In this document: positions 1 through 8,202 of the stretch, one piece after another
How the letters are laid out: each line of letters opens with the position of its first letter
How positions within the stretch are numbered: position 1 is the first letter of the stretch
Assembly: GCF_014648915.1 (NCBI RefSeq)
Contig: NZ_BMSA01000018.1
Coordinates: 62,001 to 126,000, forward strand
Source of the DNA: Streptomyces phaeofaciens
GTDB lineage: Bacteria; Actinomycetota; Actinomycetes; Streptomycetales; Streptomycetaceae
DNA length: 64,000 nt
Direction: 5' to 3'
Made by a program: the position numbers and the translations under genes
Notes under the pieces: model-generated
Told to the model about the DNA's origin: nothing
Database searches by the model: none
What the model saw: only the letters and a program-made list of their open reading frames with translations

Positions 1-46
1 CCACCACGAACGCGGCGATTCTGCGGGATACGCGGATGCGTGACAT
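1..46 (-). CDS. Start of a probable exported protein, cut by the window edge
   Basis: On the minus strand an ATG at 46 opens a frame reading MSRIRVSRRIAAFVV to the window edge. Basic residues followed by a hydrophobic run look like the start of a signal peptide or membrane anchor. Only 15 codons are visible, so the product cannot be named. It would be transcribed away from the aldo/keto reductase, making 47-405 a divergent control region. This is a weak call that rests on the residue pattern alone. Confidence 0.3.
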   Translation of the reverse strand, partial: MSRIRVSRRIAAFVV

Positions 47-149
47 GTGAGGCACGAACCTTTCCGAACACACGGCAAACGCATGTTCATGTATCGGGCA
101 AACAGTCGCAAAGGTATGCATAACTTCACGGAACTCAACGCGCCGCGCC

Positions 150-161
150 GGTCATATGACC
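150..161. promoter_or_regulatory. 12-bp palindrome, possible operator
   Basis: GGTCATATGACC is a perfect palindrome, and GGTCATATGA is repeated immediately downstream at 163-172. The pair lies in the divergent region between the leftward partial gene and the aldo/keto reductase. It resembles a TetR- or MarR-class operator, but the regulator is not identifiable here. Confidence 0.35.
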
Positions 162-235
162 GGGTCATATGAGCGAATTCGTCCGACTGCCCGAGCGGCC
201 CGTTCGAGGTGCCGGGAGGGGCGTGAACGGTTGAC

Positions 236-266
236 TTGCGCTGGAGTGCGCTCCAAGTCGTAGCGT
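236..266 (+). promoter_or_regulatory. MerR-family type promoter with 19-bp spacer
   Basis: A -35 element TTGCGC (236-241) and a -10 element TAGCGT (261-266) are separated by 19 bp. The spacer holds an interrupted dyad, CTGGAG-TGCG-CTCCAA. A long spacer filled by a dyad is the hallmark of promoters activated by DNA distortion through MerR-family regulators. It points at the aldo/keto reductase starting at 406. No merR-like gene lies in the window, so the regulator is either left of the window or elsewhere. Confidence 0.65.
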
Positions 267-405
267 CGCCGACACCGAGGCGCTCGAAGCCCCAGCCGCC
301 CGGCACCTCTCACGGGATGCCGGGCGAGGGAAACCGTCGCTAGATGGATGAAGGGCTTCCTACCGTCCGACGAACGAGTGTGCAGAGAAAGGCATGGGAC
401 ACGAC

Positions 406-1395
406 ATGCAGAAGCGCAGTCTGCGGGACCTCCAGGTATCGGCCATCGGCCTGGGGTGCATGGGCATGTCCGCCTTCTACGGATCGGTCGACCAGGAGGA
501 GGGCGTCGCGACCATCCGGCGCGCCCTCGACCTCGGGGTGAACTTCCTCGACACCGCGCAGGTGTACGGGCCGCTCACCAACGAGTCGCTCATCGGCGAG
601 GCGATCCGGGGGCATCGCGAGGAGTACGTGATCGCGACGAAGTTCAACTACCGGATGGACAAGGCCGTACCCGGCGACATGAGCACGGTCGGCCGCCAGG
701 ACGGCTCGGCCGAGCACGTCCGGAGCTCGGTCCACGGTTCCCTGGAGCGTCTGGGGACCGACCACATCGACCTGTACTACCAGCACCGGGTCGACCCGAA
801 CGTACCCATCGAGGAGACGGTCGGAGCGCTGGGCGAACTGGTCGCCGAGGGCAAGGTGCGGTGCATCGGCCTGAGCGAGGCGAGCGCGGAGACCATCCGG
901 CGCGCCCACGCCGTGCACCCGATCACCGCGGTGCAGAGCGAGTACTCGCTGTGGTCACGGGACGTGGAGGCCGAGGTGCTGCCCGCCTGCCGTGAGCTGG
1001 GCATCGGCTTCGTGCCGTACTCGCCGCTGGGCCGCGGCTTCCTTGCCGGGCGCTTCACCTCGCCGGACGACCTGGACGCGAACGACTGGCGCCGCGAGAA
1101 CCCACGTTTCCAGGACGCCAACCTGGAGGTGAACCTGCTGCTCGCGGCAAAGGTGAAGGAGATCGCCGCCGAGAAGGACGTGCCCCCGGCCCAGCTGGCC
1201 ATCGCCTGGGTGCTGGCCCAGGGCGAGCATGTGGTGCCGATCCCCGGCACCAAGCGCCGCACCTACCTGGAACAGAACGCGGGCGCGGTCGACATCGCCC
1301 TGACCGAGGACGACCTGGCCCGCATCGACGCGGAGCTGCCCGAGGCGGCGGGTGAGCGCTATGACGAGGCGGGAATGCGAGCCGTCGATCGCTAG
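406..1395 (+). CDS. Aldo/keto reductase
   Basis: NAD(P)H-dependent aldo/keto reductase of the YajO/AKR11-13-like type, a cytosolic TIM barrel reducing aldehydes and ketones. The catalytic tetrad is readable as Asp49 and Tyr54 (FLDTAQVYG), Lys79 (ATKF) and His127 (YYQH). The late cofactor-binding segment PIPGTKR is present. About 329 residues, full length for the family. An ATG at 394 is also in frame, but the purine-rich GAGAAAGG ends one base before it, so the ATG at 406 fits better. It is closely similar to the reductase at 8203 (shared SEASAETIRRAHAV-like and SEYSLW stretches). The MerR-type promoter at 236-266 suggests induction by a small electrophile or metal; that is inference. Confidence 0.9.
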   Translation: MQKRSLRDLQVSAIGLGCMGMSAFYGSVDQEEGVATIRRALDLGVNFLDTAQVYGPLTNESLIGEAIRGHREEYVIATKFNYRMDKAVPGDMSTVGRQDGSAEHVRSSVHGSLERLGTDHIDLYYQHRVDPNVPIEETVGALGELVAEGKVRCIGLSEASAETIRRAHAVHPITAVQSEYSLWSRDVEAEVLPACRELGIGFVPYSPLGRGFLAGRFTSPDDLDANDWRRENPRFQDANLEVNLLLAAKVKEIAAEKDVPPAQLAIAWVLAQGEHVVPIPGTKRRTYLEQNAGAVDIALTEDDLARIDAELPEAAGERYDEAGMRAVDR

Positions 1396-1429
1396 CCGGC
1401 CGCGCGGACAGCGCCGGCAGCAGCTGCCA

Positions 1430-1457
1430 GGTTCTGCCTTCGGCGCCAGGCAGGACC
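1430..1457. terminator. Hairpin between convergent genes
   Basis: GGTTCTGCCT and AGGCAGGACC form a 10-bp stem with one G:U pair around an 8-base loop. It lies between the aldo/keto reductase and the convergent SMP-30-like gene and could end both transcripts. Confidence 0.5.
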
Positions 1458-1525
1458 GCCGGCGAACGCGGAGTCCGCGCCGCCCCGGCGTGCCCGCCCG
1501 GGTGTGTGCTTCGGCCGAAGCGGTG

Positions 1526-2497
1526 CTATTCGTCGAGGTGGGCGAGGAGAAGGTTGGGGTTCTCGGCGGTGACGTAGGCGGCGCTCAGTACGTGGACGGT
1601 GTTGCCGCGCAGGGCGATGGACGTGGGGTTCTCCAGGCCGTCGTCGTGGGTCAGCACGATGGAGTGGCTGCCGTCGGGCCGGACGAGCGCGACCTCGCTG
1701 GAGCCGTTGAGCGTGGCCAGCAGCTGGTCGCCGTGGCCGGTGAACGCGAAGTCGTCGATCCCCGGCAGGCCGGTGGCCTCGGTCCGGACCGAACCGGCGC
1801 GCCCGTTGGGGAGGATGGGGATGCGCAGAACGGTGCCCTTGTCGAGGTTGCTGGCCCAGACCGCCCCGTTGTGGATCTTCAGGCCGTTGGCGCCGAGGAA
1901 GCCGGTGGAGGCCAGTTCGGGGGCGGTGGACCAGACGCTGGGGGTGCCGCCGGTGGTGGGCAGGCTCCAGACGGTGCCCAGCACGGAGTCGGTGACGTAG
2001 AGGGTGCGGGTGCGCGGGTTCAGGGCCAGGCCGTTGGGCAGGCCGTCCGCGGGAAGCGCGGCGATGCGCTGCGGTCGGCCGCCGGGGCGCAGGCGCCACA
2101 CGCCGGTGAGGTCGGGGGTACCGGTGGCGTACAGGAAGTACAGGGTGCCGTCGTGGGAACGGACGATGCCGACGGTCAACGGGAAGCCCAGGACCGGGGT
2201 GTGGACACCGCCGTCGGCGGGCTCGGGCAGGGTGGCCAGGATCCGGGTGGTGCCTTTGCGGGAGACCTCGGCGACCTGGCGGCCCTTGGCGAAGGTGATG
2301 TACGCGCCGCCGCCCGGTGCCAGGGCGATGTTCTCCGGCGTCTGGCCCTCGGCCAGGTCGAAGGGCACGGCGATCCGCGCGCCGCTCAGCGGGGCGGATC
2401 GGGCCGATGCCGAAGCCGTTACCGGGCTGAGGGCTGCGGCAGCGGCCGCGACAAGGACCGCCGCCGACACGGCGGATGCGGAGAGCTTCTTGAACAT
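1526..2497 (-). CDS. Secreted SMP-30/NHL-like beta-propeller protein
   Basis: About 323 residues. The N-terminus MFKKLSASAVSAAVLVAAAA is a clear Sec signal peptide ending near ASASA. The mature part shows repeated blade motifs (NGLALNPRTRTLYVTDS, NGLKIHNGAVWASNLDKG, DDFAFTGHGDQLLATLNGS), typical of the SMP-30/gluconolactonase-like or NHL six-bladed propeller superfamily. Some members hydrolyse lactones, many only bind ligands, and no catalytic claim is made. Start chosen at the ATG with GGAGGA five bases upstream; an upstream extension would only add Pro/Arg-rich sequence. Confidence 0.8.
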   Translation of the reverse strand: MFKKLSASAVSAAVLVAAAAAALSPVTASASARSAPLSGARIAVPFDLAEGQTPENIALAPGGGAYITFAKGRQVAEVSRKGTTRILATLPEPADGGVHTPVLGFPLTVGIVRSHDGTLYFLYATGTPDLTGVWRLRPGGRPQRIAALPADGLPNGLALNPRTRTLYVTDSVLGTVWSLPTTGGTPSVWSTAPELASTGFLGANGLKIHNGAVWASNLDKGTVLRIPILPNGRAGSVRTEATGLPGIDDFAFTGHGDQLLATLNGSSEVALVRPDGSHSIVLTHDDGLENPTSIALRGNTVHVLSAAYVTAENPNLLLAHLDE

Positions 2498-2671
2498 GGT
2501 TCCTCCATCGGTTTTCGGGCATACGGCAGCGGCACGCCGACGCACGCGTGGGGCAGGTGGATTTCGCTCGGGGGTATGCGGCTTTCCGGGGCTGACGCCG
2601 GCGGCTGCTCCTCGACCGTGTCTTGGTTCTCGCACGTGTCGGTGCTGAGCGGACCGTGGCGTTGTGCGAGG

Positions 2672-3574
2672 TCAGCCGGCGGCGGACCGTGGCGCCGGCC
2701 GCACCGGGTGGTCAGCCGGGTCGGTGTCCTGGGTGACGGCCTGCGCGAGCAGGGCCAGCGCCTCCCGCGAGGTCGAGCCCGCCTCCGTGGTGGCGACCAC
2801 GATGGTGGGGCCCGGCCCGTGACTCAGGGTCTGCTGAACGACGGTCAGCGGGCCGACCAGCGGGTGCCGCATCTCGTAGGCGGCGACGGTGCACGCCTTG
2901 ACCCGGTGGTCGGCCCACATCAAGGCGAACTCACTGCTCATGGCGCTCAGTTCACCCAGGAGCGCGTGCAATGCCGGGTCCTGCGGATGCCGGGCCGCCA
3001 CCAGGCGCAGATTCCCCACCACCGCGCGGGCCTTGCTCGGCCAGTCCGCGTACAGGTCGCGGGTATGACAGTCGAGGAACACCAGTCTGGCCATGTTGGG
3101 ACGCTGCGCAGGCAGGTCCGGGGCACCAGGGTCCAGGTGCCCGGCGAACAGCGCGTGCCCCAGCCGATTCCATGCCAGCACGTCACTGCGGAGGCCCAGC
3201 ACGATCGCGGGAACGTCCCCCAGCACATCCATCAACTGAGACGCAGCCTCCGTCACGCGCTCCGGCGCGGGCCGCCGGCCCCGAGGGCGATGCCTGTCCG
3301 CGCTCGCCAGGTCGCGCAGGTACCGCCGCTCGGACTCGTCCAGCCGCAGAGCCCCGGCGATCGCGTCCAGCACCTCGGACGACGCGCTCAGTGACTGCCC
3401 CTGCTCCAGCCGGGTGTAGTAGGAGGCGCTCACACCCGCCAGCAGCGCCAACTCCTCCCGCCGAAGCCCCGGCACACGCCGACGCTCCCCGTAGGTGGGC
3501 ACCCCGACATCCTCGGGGCGCAGCTGGGAGCGCCGCGCTTTCAGGAAGTCCCCGAGCTGCGATTTTCCGGTCAT
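2672..3574 (-). CDS. XRE-family regulator with MmyB-like domain
   Basis: About 300 residues. An N-terminal helix-turn-helix occupies roughly residues 7-75 (RRVPGLRREELALLAGVSASYYTRLEQG, written here in pieces: VPGLRREELALLAG, then VSASYYTRLEQG). The rest matches the MmyB-like ligand-binding domain, including VLAWNRLGHALFAG and NMARLVFLDC. Such proteins usually control an adjacent divergent reductase or dehydrogenase. Here the divergent neighbour starting at 3717 is an SRPBCC protein, and the 142-base gap between them is the likely operator region. The start is the ATG of MTGKSQLGDFL; longer starts run into the divergent promoter. Confidence 0.85.
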   Translation of the reverse strand: MTGKSQLGDFLKARRSQLRPEDVGVPTYGERRRVPGLRREELALLAGVSASYYTRLEQGQSLSASSEVLDAIAGALRLDESERRYLRDLASADRHRPRGRRPAPERVTEAASQLMDVLGDVPAIVLGLRSDVLAWNRLGHALFAGHLDPGAPDLPAQRPNMARLVFLDCHTRDLYADWPSKARAVVGNLRLVAARHPQDPALHALLGELSAMSSEFALMWADHRVKACTVAAYEMRHPLVGPLTVVQQTLSHGPGPTIVVATTEAGSTSREALALLAQAVTQDTDPADHPVRPAPRSAAG

Positions 3575-3716
3575 GGATCCGAGTATGGGCCGACTCGCAA
3601 CGCACAGCCTGCCCCGGCCGTGGATAGGCACCAACGGGTCTGGCTCCCCGGCAGGACCGGTGATGAGGTGGGCTTCGCCGACCCGGCATCACCCCGCACG
3701 CAACCAGGAGGACACC

Positions 3717-4217
3717 TTGAGCGCCACCACCGGCGAACACGATCTCTTCGAGACCCTTGACGCATCGGACTTCGCCTTCACCAGACGGGCATGGGTCGCT
3801 GCCGAACCCGCCCGGGTCTACGACCTGGTCAGTGACGTGTCCGCGATCGGCCGCTGGAGCCCCAACGCGACCGACGCCACGTTCGAGCGGGGCGCCGGTC
3901 CTCGGGTCGGTGCCTGGTTCAGCGGCCGCAATCACAAGGACGGCAGGCAATGGACCACCCGCTCCCAGGTCGTACGAGCCGACCCCGGCGCCGCCTTCAC
4001 CTTCGTGGTCGGCGGCGCGGAAGAAGGCATCGTGCGTTGGAGCTGGTCCTTCCACCCCCAGGGACGCGGAACCGTCGTCGAACAGTCCTGGCAACTCCTG
4101 CGCCTCGACCCGGTACTGGGCACCACCCGCGGCGACCTCGACGCACTCCGCGACTACATGACGAACAGCGTCGAAGCCACCCTGATCTCCCTCGCCCAAT
4201 GGATCGCCGGAGAGTGA
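3717..4217 (+). CDS. SRPBCC (START-like) family protein
   Basis: About 166 residues. The pattern RRAWVAAEPARVYDLVSDVS followed by GRWSPNATDATFERG is the start of a polyketide-cyclase/dehydrase-like SRPBCC fold, which forms a deep hydrophobic ligand cavity. WSWSFHPQGRGTVVEQSW is the matching strand region. A TTG start is chosen because AGGAGGA lies 5-6 bases upstream and the fold begins right after it. Divergent from the XRE regulator, so probably its target. The ligand is unknown. Confidence 0.75.
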   Translation: MSATTGEHDLFETLDASDFAFTRRAWVAAEPARVYDLVSDVSAIGRWSPNATDATFERGAGPRVGAWFSGRNHKDGRQWTTRSQVVRADPGAAFTFVVGGAEEGIVRWSWSFHPQGRGTVVEQSWQLLRLDPVLGTTRGDLDALRDYMTNSVEATLISLAQWIAGE

Positions 4218-4408
4218 GATTCCCCGGTGCGGCTACGTCGATGGCGCCAGGCGCGAGCGACGCGCCTGGACCCTCTACCGCCCGCCCACGAGACGCCGCT
4301 CTTCGCTGACTTACCGGTACCCACTCGAAGCCCGCAGAGATTTCGGTCACCCGAGGGTGCAGGTGTTCTCGCCCGTGCAGTGATCTGTGCGTCGTGACGA
4401 GGGTCGGC

Positions 4409-5080
4409 TCACCAGTCGACGTGCGCGGTGATCCATCTGGTCAGGCTGTCCTCGTCGTCCGGGGGCGGCAGGTCAGGACCGCAGGTGAGTGGTGTGTAGG
4501 ACAACTGGAGGTGGCTGAGGTAGCCGTAGGGGCCATGGTCGGCCGCTGGTCCGAGTACCAGGGCGTGGGTGGCGGTGCGCCAGATGCGCTGCGTCAGCGC
4601 GGGCCCGGCGACCATCGCTTCGGAGGACGGAACCGTCCGCTCCGGGGCGGTGCCGAGGTGCTCGGTCACTGCCTGCGCCGCTTGTGCGAGTACGGTCTCG
4701 CAGTCCTGGTCGGTGCCCGGTCGGTGGCCACTCCAGCCCGGCTGCCGCTCCCAGTGGTCCATGAGGCCGTACAGCCATGGTCCGTTGGCCATGTCGTCGT
4801 CTTCGGGGTCGACGGGGTAGAGCTGACCGAAGACCAAGAAGTGCCGGGCATCTGGCTGTCCGAACGGACTGATCCCGTCGGTGCACAGGACGTGTCCGGA
4901 TGCGGTGCAGAACGAGTCGCAGACCAGTGAGGGTTCCCAACTCCATCCGCGGCGCCGCATCTCCGCATCGACAGCGTCGTCATCTTCGGGGACGTCAAGT
5001 GTGGTGGGCAGTGCGACGAGCTCGGCGACTGCCGAAGCGGTCAAGGGCCGGTGGGCGAGGGCATGGACGGGTGTCGGCAT
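4409..5080 (-). CDS. Hypothetical protein
   Basis: About 223 residues with no family I recognise. It is acidic and rich in Trp (RRRGWSWEPSLVCDSF, GPWLYGLMDHWERQPGW), with no signal peptide or membrane segment. A GTG nine bases upstream is an alternative start; neither has a good ribosome-binding site. Composition and third-position GC look like normal Streptomyces coding sequence. Confidence 0.6.
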   Translation of the reverse strand: MPTPVHALAHRPLTASAVAELVALPTTLDVPEDDDAVDAEMRRRGWSWEPSLVCDSFCTASGHVLCTDGISPFGQPDARHFLVFGQLYPVDPEDDDMANGPWLYGLMDHWERQPGWSGHRPGTDQDCETVLAQAAQAVTEHLGTAPERTVPSSEAMVAGPALTQRIWRTATHALVLGPAADHGPYGYLSHLQLSYTPLTCGPDLPPPDDEDSLTRWITAHVDW

Positions 5081-5178
5081 GCGGATCACTGTAGAAGCGG
5101 CCGATACGGGATTCGACAGCCGGACGGTGCGGCCGCTGCCAACGCCGCGTCGGCGCGCGTCGAACCGGCGGCCGACGC

Positions 5179-5385
5179 TTGGCGAGGCTCGCCGGTAGGC
5201 GACTGACGGGGTTCGCGCTGGTGCGGTTCGTCGAAGACGGGGACTGGTTCGCCGACTGCCCGGTGGTGCCGGACTTCGACGGTATCCAGGTGGAGGTCTG
5301 CCACTGGAAGCTCGACGAACTCTCGATCGGCTGGGACATGATCGACACCGCGGCGACCATCACCGGGTGGGCGTTCACGCCCTGA
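5179..5385 (+). CDS. Small hypothetical protein, possibly a truncated gene
   Basis: The segment TGFALVRFVEDGDWFADCPV and the following acidic Trp-rich residues read like true coding sequence and end at 5385. The N-terminal part upstream is only Arg-rich and lacks a convincing start (TTG at 5179). It could be the 3' remnant of a longer gene. The next gene starts 20 bases after its stop. Confidence 0.4.
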   Translation: MARLAGRRLTGFALVRFVEDGDWFADCPVVPDFDGIQVEVCHWKLDELSIGWDMIDTAATITGWAFTP

Positions 5386-5405
5386 GCGCGGGGGACAATC
5401 GGCAG

Positions 5406-5861
5406 GTGACACGAATGATCGACGAGCGTCTGTTCGGCCACTGGTACAGCAGCCCCTTCGATGTGGGGGCCATGGAGACCAGCGAGTTGGACTTCCTCCC
5501 CGACGGGCGGGGGTGGAGCCGCTTCGACAGCATCACCTCGGTCGTCAGCATCGGCCGCTTCCGCTGGAGCTGCCCCGGGCCGGGCCTGCTGGAGATCCGT
5601 TACGGGCTGCGGATCAGCGGCACCTGGGACACGAAGACCTCGGGCTTCGCCACCGTGGACAGCACGGACCCCGACGACGAGGTGATCCGCACCGCCTACC
5701 GCATCGGTCCGGACACGCCGCCGTACGCCACTGAGGCCGTCACCACGCTGGTACTCGAAGGCAGCGCCGTCGAGTTCGCCTTCCACTTCGCCCGCGGCCG
5801 CCTGGACATCTCGCCCGCCGACGACGACTCGGCAGCGATCGTGCCGTACGACACGGCGTGA
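5406..5861 (+). CDS. Hypothetical protein, probable beta-barrel
   Basis: About 151 residues. It begins VTRMIDERLFGHWYSSPFDV and has alternating strand-like segments (LDFLPDGRGWSRF, GRFRWSCPGPGLLEIRYG). The HWYS and DFLPDGRGW pattern resembles small lipocalin-like or START-like proteins, but I cannot assign a family. GTG 5406 is preferred because GGGGGA lies ten bases upstream; an ATG at 5415 is the alternative. Confidence 0.6.
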   Translation: MTRMIDERLFGHWYSSPFDVGAMETSELDFLPDGRGWSRFDSITSVVSIGRFRWSCPGPGLLEIRYGLRISGTWDTKTSGFATVDSTDPDDEVIRTAYRIGPDTPPYATEAVTTLVLEGSAVEFAFHFARGRLDISPADDDSAAIVPYDTA

Positions 5862-5903
5862 CGCGGGCCTGCGCGGACGAAAACCGGCAACAATGGTCTG
5901 ACC

Positions 5904-6190
5904 TTGGGGACACTGGGGGCAGTTGTTCCCGGACCGGTGGCCAAGCTGATCCCGAGCGTCGGCAACGATGTGGGGGCCGGTGCGACCCTGCTGGTGCCGG
6001 GCCCGGGCATGACGGCCGAGGGCAGCGAAGACCTGCTCACCCTGCTCCGGGCCTTCTCGACGCCGTTCGCGATCGAGGAGAGTCAGGGGCGGGCCGCGAC
6101 GGACCTGGCATCCTGCGGCCCTGCCCTGCTGGCCGGTGCCGCTCGGGCCATGGCCGACGCACAGCAGGTGGGCGAGCCCGTGGCGGAGGA
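5904..6190 (+). pseudogene. Pyrroline-5-carboxylate reductase-like remnant
   Basis: The frame reads VVPGPVAKLIPSVGNDVGAG, LLVPGPGMT, then FSTPFAIEESQGRAATDLAS and CGPALLAGAARAMADAQQ. This matches the middle and start of the dimerisation domain of ProC/ComER-type reductases (scGPa motif). The N-terminal Rossmann NADP-binding half is absent upstream. The C-terminus runs into the 3' end of the methyltransferase gene on the other strand. I therefore call it a fragment left by deletion on both sides. Confidence 0.6.
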
Positions 6191-6232
6191 CAGATGTGCC
6201 GTACGTCAGATCTGGGGCGAGCCGAGGCGATC

Positions 6233-6949
6233 TCAGCGCAGTCGGCGCACGCGCAGCACGACATCGTCGGTGTGGTGCGCGCCGGCGCCACCGTCGGGTG
6301 CCACGCGTGGCCGTTGCTCGTCCACCTCGATCTCCCAGTCGTCGTCCAGCAGTTCGGTGACCATCGAGGGCCAGACGTAGTCAGCCGGGTCGAAGCCGCT
6401 TTCGTGCGCCGGCTGGGTGTCCATCCCCGCGTGGTGAACGAGCAGCAGCACACCGCCGGGCGCGACGGCCGCGAGGAGTGCGCGCTCGGCCGCGGCGTCA
6501 GCGGTGCGCAGCAAGGCCGGGTACTGCGCGGAGACCAGGTCGAAGGAGGCCGGCGGGAGCGCTGCCTCGGTGAGTTCGGCGTGTACCCACTGAACGATGA
6601 GGCCCGCGTCCCGTGCGTGCCCGGCCGCTCGTGCCAGCGCCACGCCCGAGACCTCGAGCGCGGTCACGTCCCAGCCGCCGTGCGCGAGCCAGACGGCGTC
6701 CGCGCCCTCGCCGCAGCCGACGTCGAGCACCCGCCCGGGTACGAGCCCTGCGACCTCGGCCACGAGCGCACCGTTCGGCCGGCCGCTCCACAGTTGCTCC
6801 CGGTCGGCGTACCGGTTGTCCCACTCCGCCCGCACCGCGGGGTCTCCGACGTATCCGTCGGCAGGCGAGGGGATGTCGGACGCGGGCGATCCTGTTGCGA
6901 TGTTGTCGGTCACGGGACCACCGTCGCCCACCGCGTCCCGGTCTGCCAT
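6233..6949 (-). CDS. Class I SAM-dependent methyltransferase
   Basis: About 238 residues. Motif I VLDVGCGEGADAVWLA and the following acidic residue of the SAM pocket (VTALEVSG) are clear, with the later FDLVSAQYPALL and GGVLLLVHH strands. It resembles the tellurite-resistance/UbiE-like methyltransferases with an N-terminal WDNRYADREQLWSG lid motif, common in Streptomyces; the substrate is unknown. Starts at 6982, 6949 or 6913 (GTG) are possible; all precede the WDNRY motif. Confidence 0.8.
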   Translation of the reverse strand: MADRDAVGDGGPVTDNIATGSPASDIPSPADGYVGDPAVRAEWDNRYADREQLWSGRPNGALVAEVAGLVPGRVLDVGCGEGADAVWLAHGGWDVTALEVSGVALARAAGHARDAGLIVQWVHAELTEAALPPASFDLVSAQYPALLRTADAAAERALLAAVAPGGVLLLVHHAGMDTQPAHESGFDPADYVWPSMVTELLDDDWEIEVDEQRPRVAPDGGAGAHHTDDVVLRVRRLR

Positions 6950-7079
6950 TCTCTTTGCCGGTTCGGCAAAACGGCGTGCCAAGCGCGTCGCACCGGACGC
7001 CCGCAGGGCAGCCTTGCCATGGTCTCTCGCTGGACCGTCACCGACGGCTTCGGCTCCAGCTGCCCGGTGAGTACAACGC

Positions 7080-7976
7080 TCAGGGCGACGTGTGCGGGAT
7101 CTCCTGGCCGGGCGCGGCCACGGGCGCCGTCATGTCGAGCAGCACCATGGCGTCATAGTCGGAGGTGCCGGGTTCGGCGGTGTAGACCCCGATGCGCTGG
7201 CCGGGGGTGCCTTCCAGATGCATGGACTGGGATGTGAGCGTGACCGTGCCGACGCGGGGGTGCTGGAAGGTCTTCTGGGCGGGCTTGCGGCCGGTGACCT
7301 CGTAGCGTTCCCACAGGCGGGCGAAGTCGGGGCTCTTGAGAAGGAGTTCGCCGACGAGGTTGGCCAGGTCGGGGGCATCGGGGGCGGTGCCGGCGACAGC
7401 GCGTAGCCGGGCGACACAGCCGGTGATCTGGCGGTCCCAGTCCGGGAACAGGCTCTGCGCGGCCGGATGGAGGAAGAGATAGCGGGCCAGGTTGCGATGC
7501 TTGGTCGGCCAGTCCTCCAGGCCCGCGTACAGGGCGAGGCCGCTTGGGTTCCAGGCCAGTACGTCCATGCTGCGGCTGATGACGTAGGCCGGGTTCGGCC
7601 GCAGCGACTCCAGCAGCAGCTTCAGGTGGGGGCGCACGGTGCGGCTCGGGGCCGGCGGCGGCTCGGGCGCGTAGCGGGCGGCGCGAGCGGCGAGCTCGCG
7701 CAGATGCTGGTGTTCCTGGTCGTCCATGCGCAGGGCGCGGGCCAGGGAATCGAGGACGGCGGGGCTGGGGCGGGTCTCCTTGCCGCGTTCCAGACGTACG
7801 TAGTAGTCGATGCTGATGCCGGCGAGGGTGGCCAGCTCCTCGCGGCGGAGCCCCGGGGTGCGGCGGATGCCGGCGCCGACGGTGAGGCCGACGTGTGCGG
7901 GGCTGGTCTGGGTGCGGCGGGCGCGCAGGAAGCGGCCCAGCTCGGCGCCCTCGCTGTGCGCGCTCTCGGATGCCAT
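7080..7976 (-). CDS. XRE-family regulator with MmyB-like domain
   Basis: About 298 residues, same architecture as the regulator at 2672. The HTH reads TPGLRREELATLAGISIDYY then VRLERGKE. The ligand-binding half holds DVLAWNPSGLALYAG and NLARYLFLHPAAQSLFPDW. It is divergent from the aldo/keto reductase operon starting at 8203, separated by 226 bases, and probably represses it. The ATG at 7976 has TGGAG just upstream. Confidence 0.85.
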   Translation of the reverse strand: MASESAHSEGAELGRFLRARRTQTSPAHVGLTVGAGIRRTPGLRREELATLAGISIDYYVRLERGKETRPSPAVLDSLARALRMDDQEHQHLRELAARAARYAPEPPPAPSRTVRPHLKLLLESLRPNPAYVISRSMDVLAWNPSGLALYAGLEDWPTKHRNLARYLFLHPAAQSLFPDWDRQITGCVARLRAVAGTAPDAPDLANLVGELLLKSPDFARLWERYEVTGRKPAQKTFQHPRVGTVTLTSQSMHLEGTPGQRIGVYTAEPGTSDYDAMVLLDMTAPVAAPGQEIPHTSP

Positions 7977-8202
7977 GACTCCAGTCTCACCCGCCGGGCA
8001 CCCGCTCCGCGGCCGGGAGGGGGGCCCTGTCATTACCCCCGAAGAGCCCGCCCTGCCACACCCGAGCGATACGGGCGAAGGTGAATCAGGAAGCAGGAAG
8101 GCGCCGGACCCGTTCGCCGCCCCCGGGCTTCGACCGGCACGAACCCGCCGGGCCGGGCAAGAGTGAGAGGCCAGGCGACACCCATGATCGGAAGAGGGCG
8201 AG

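Noticed and set aside
1352..3394. 680-codon plus-strand frame covering the SMP-30-like gene and the XRE gene
   Set aside because: It is antisense to two recognised genes and has no domain.
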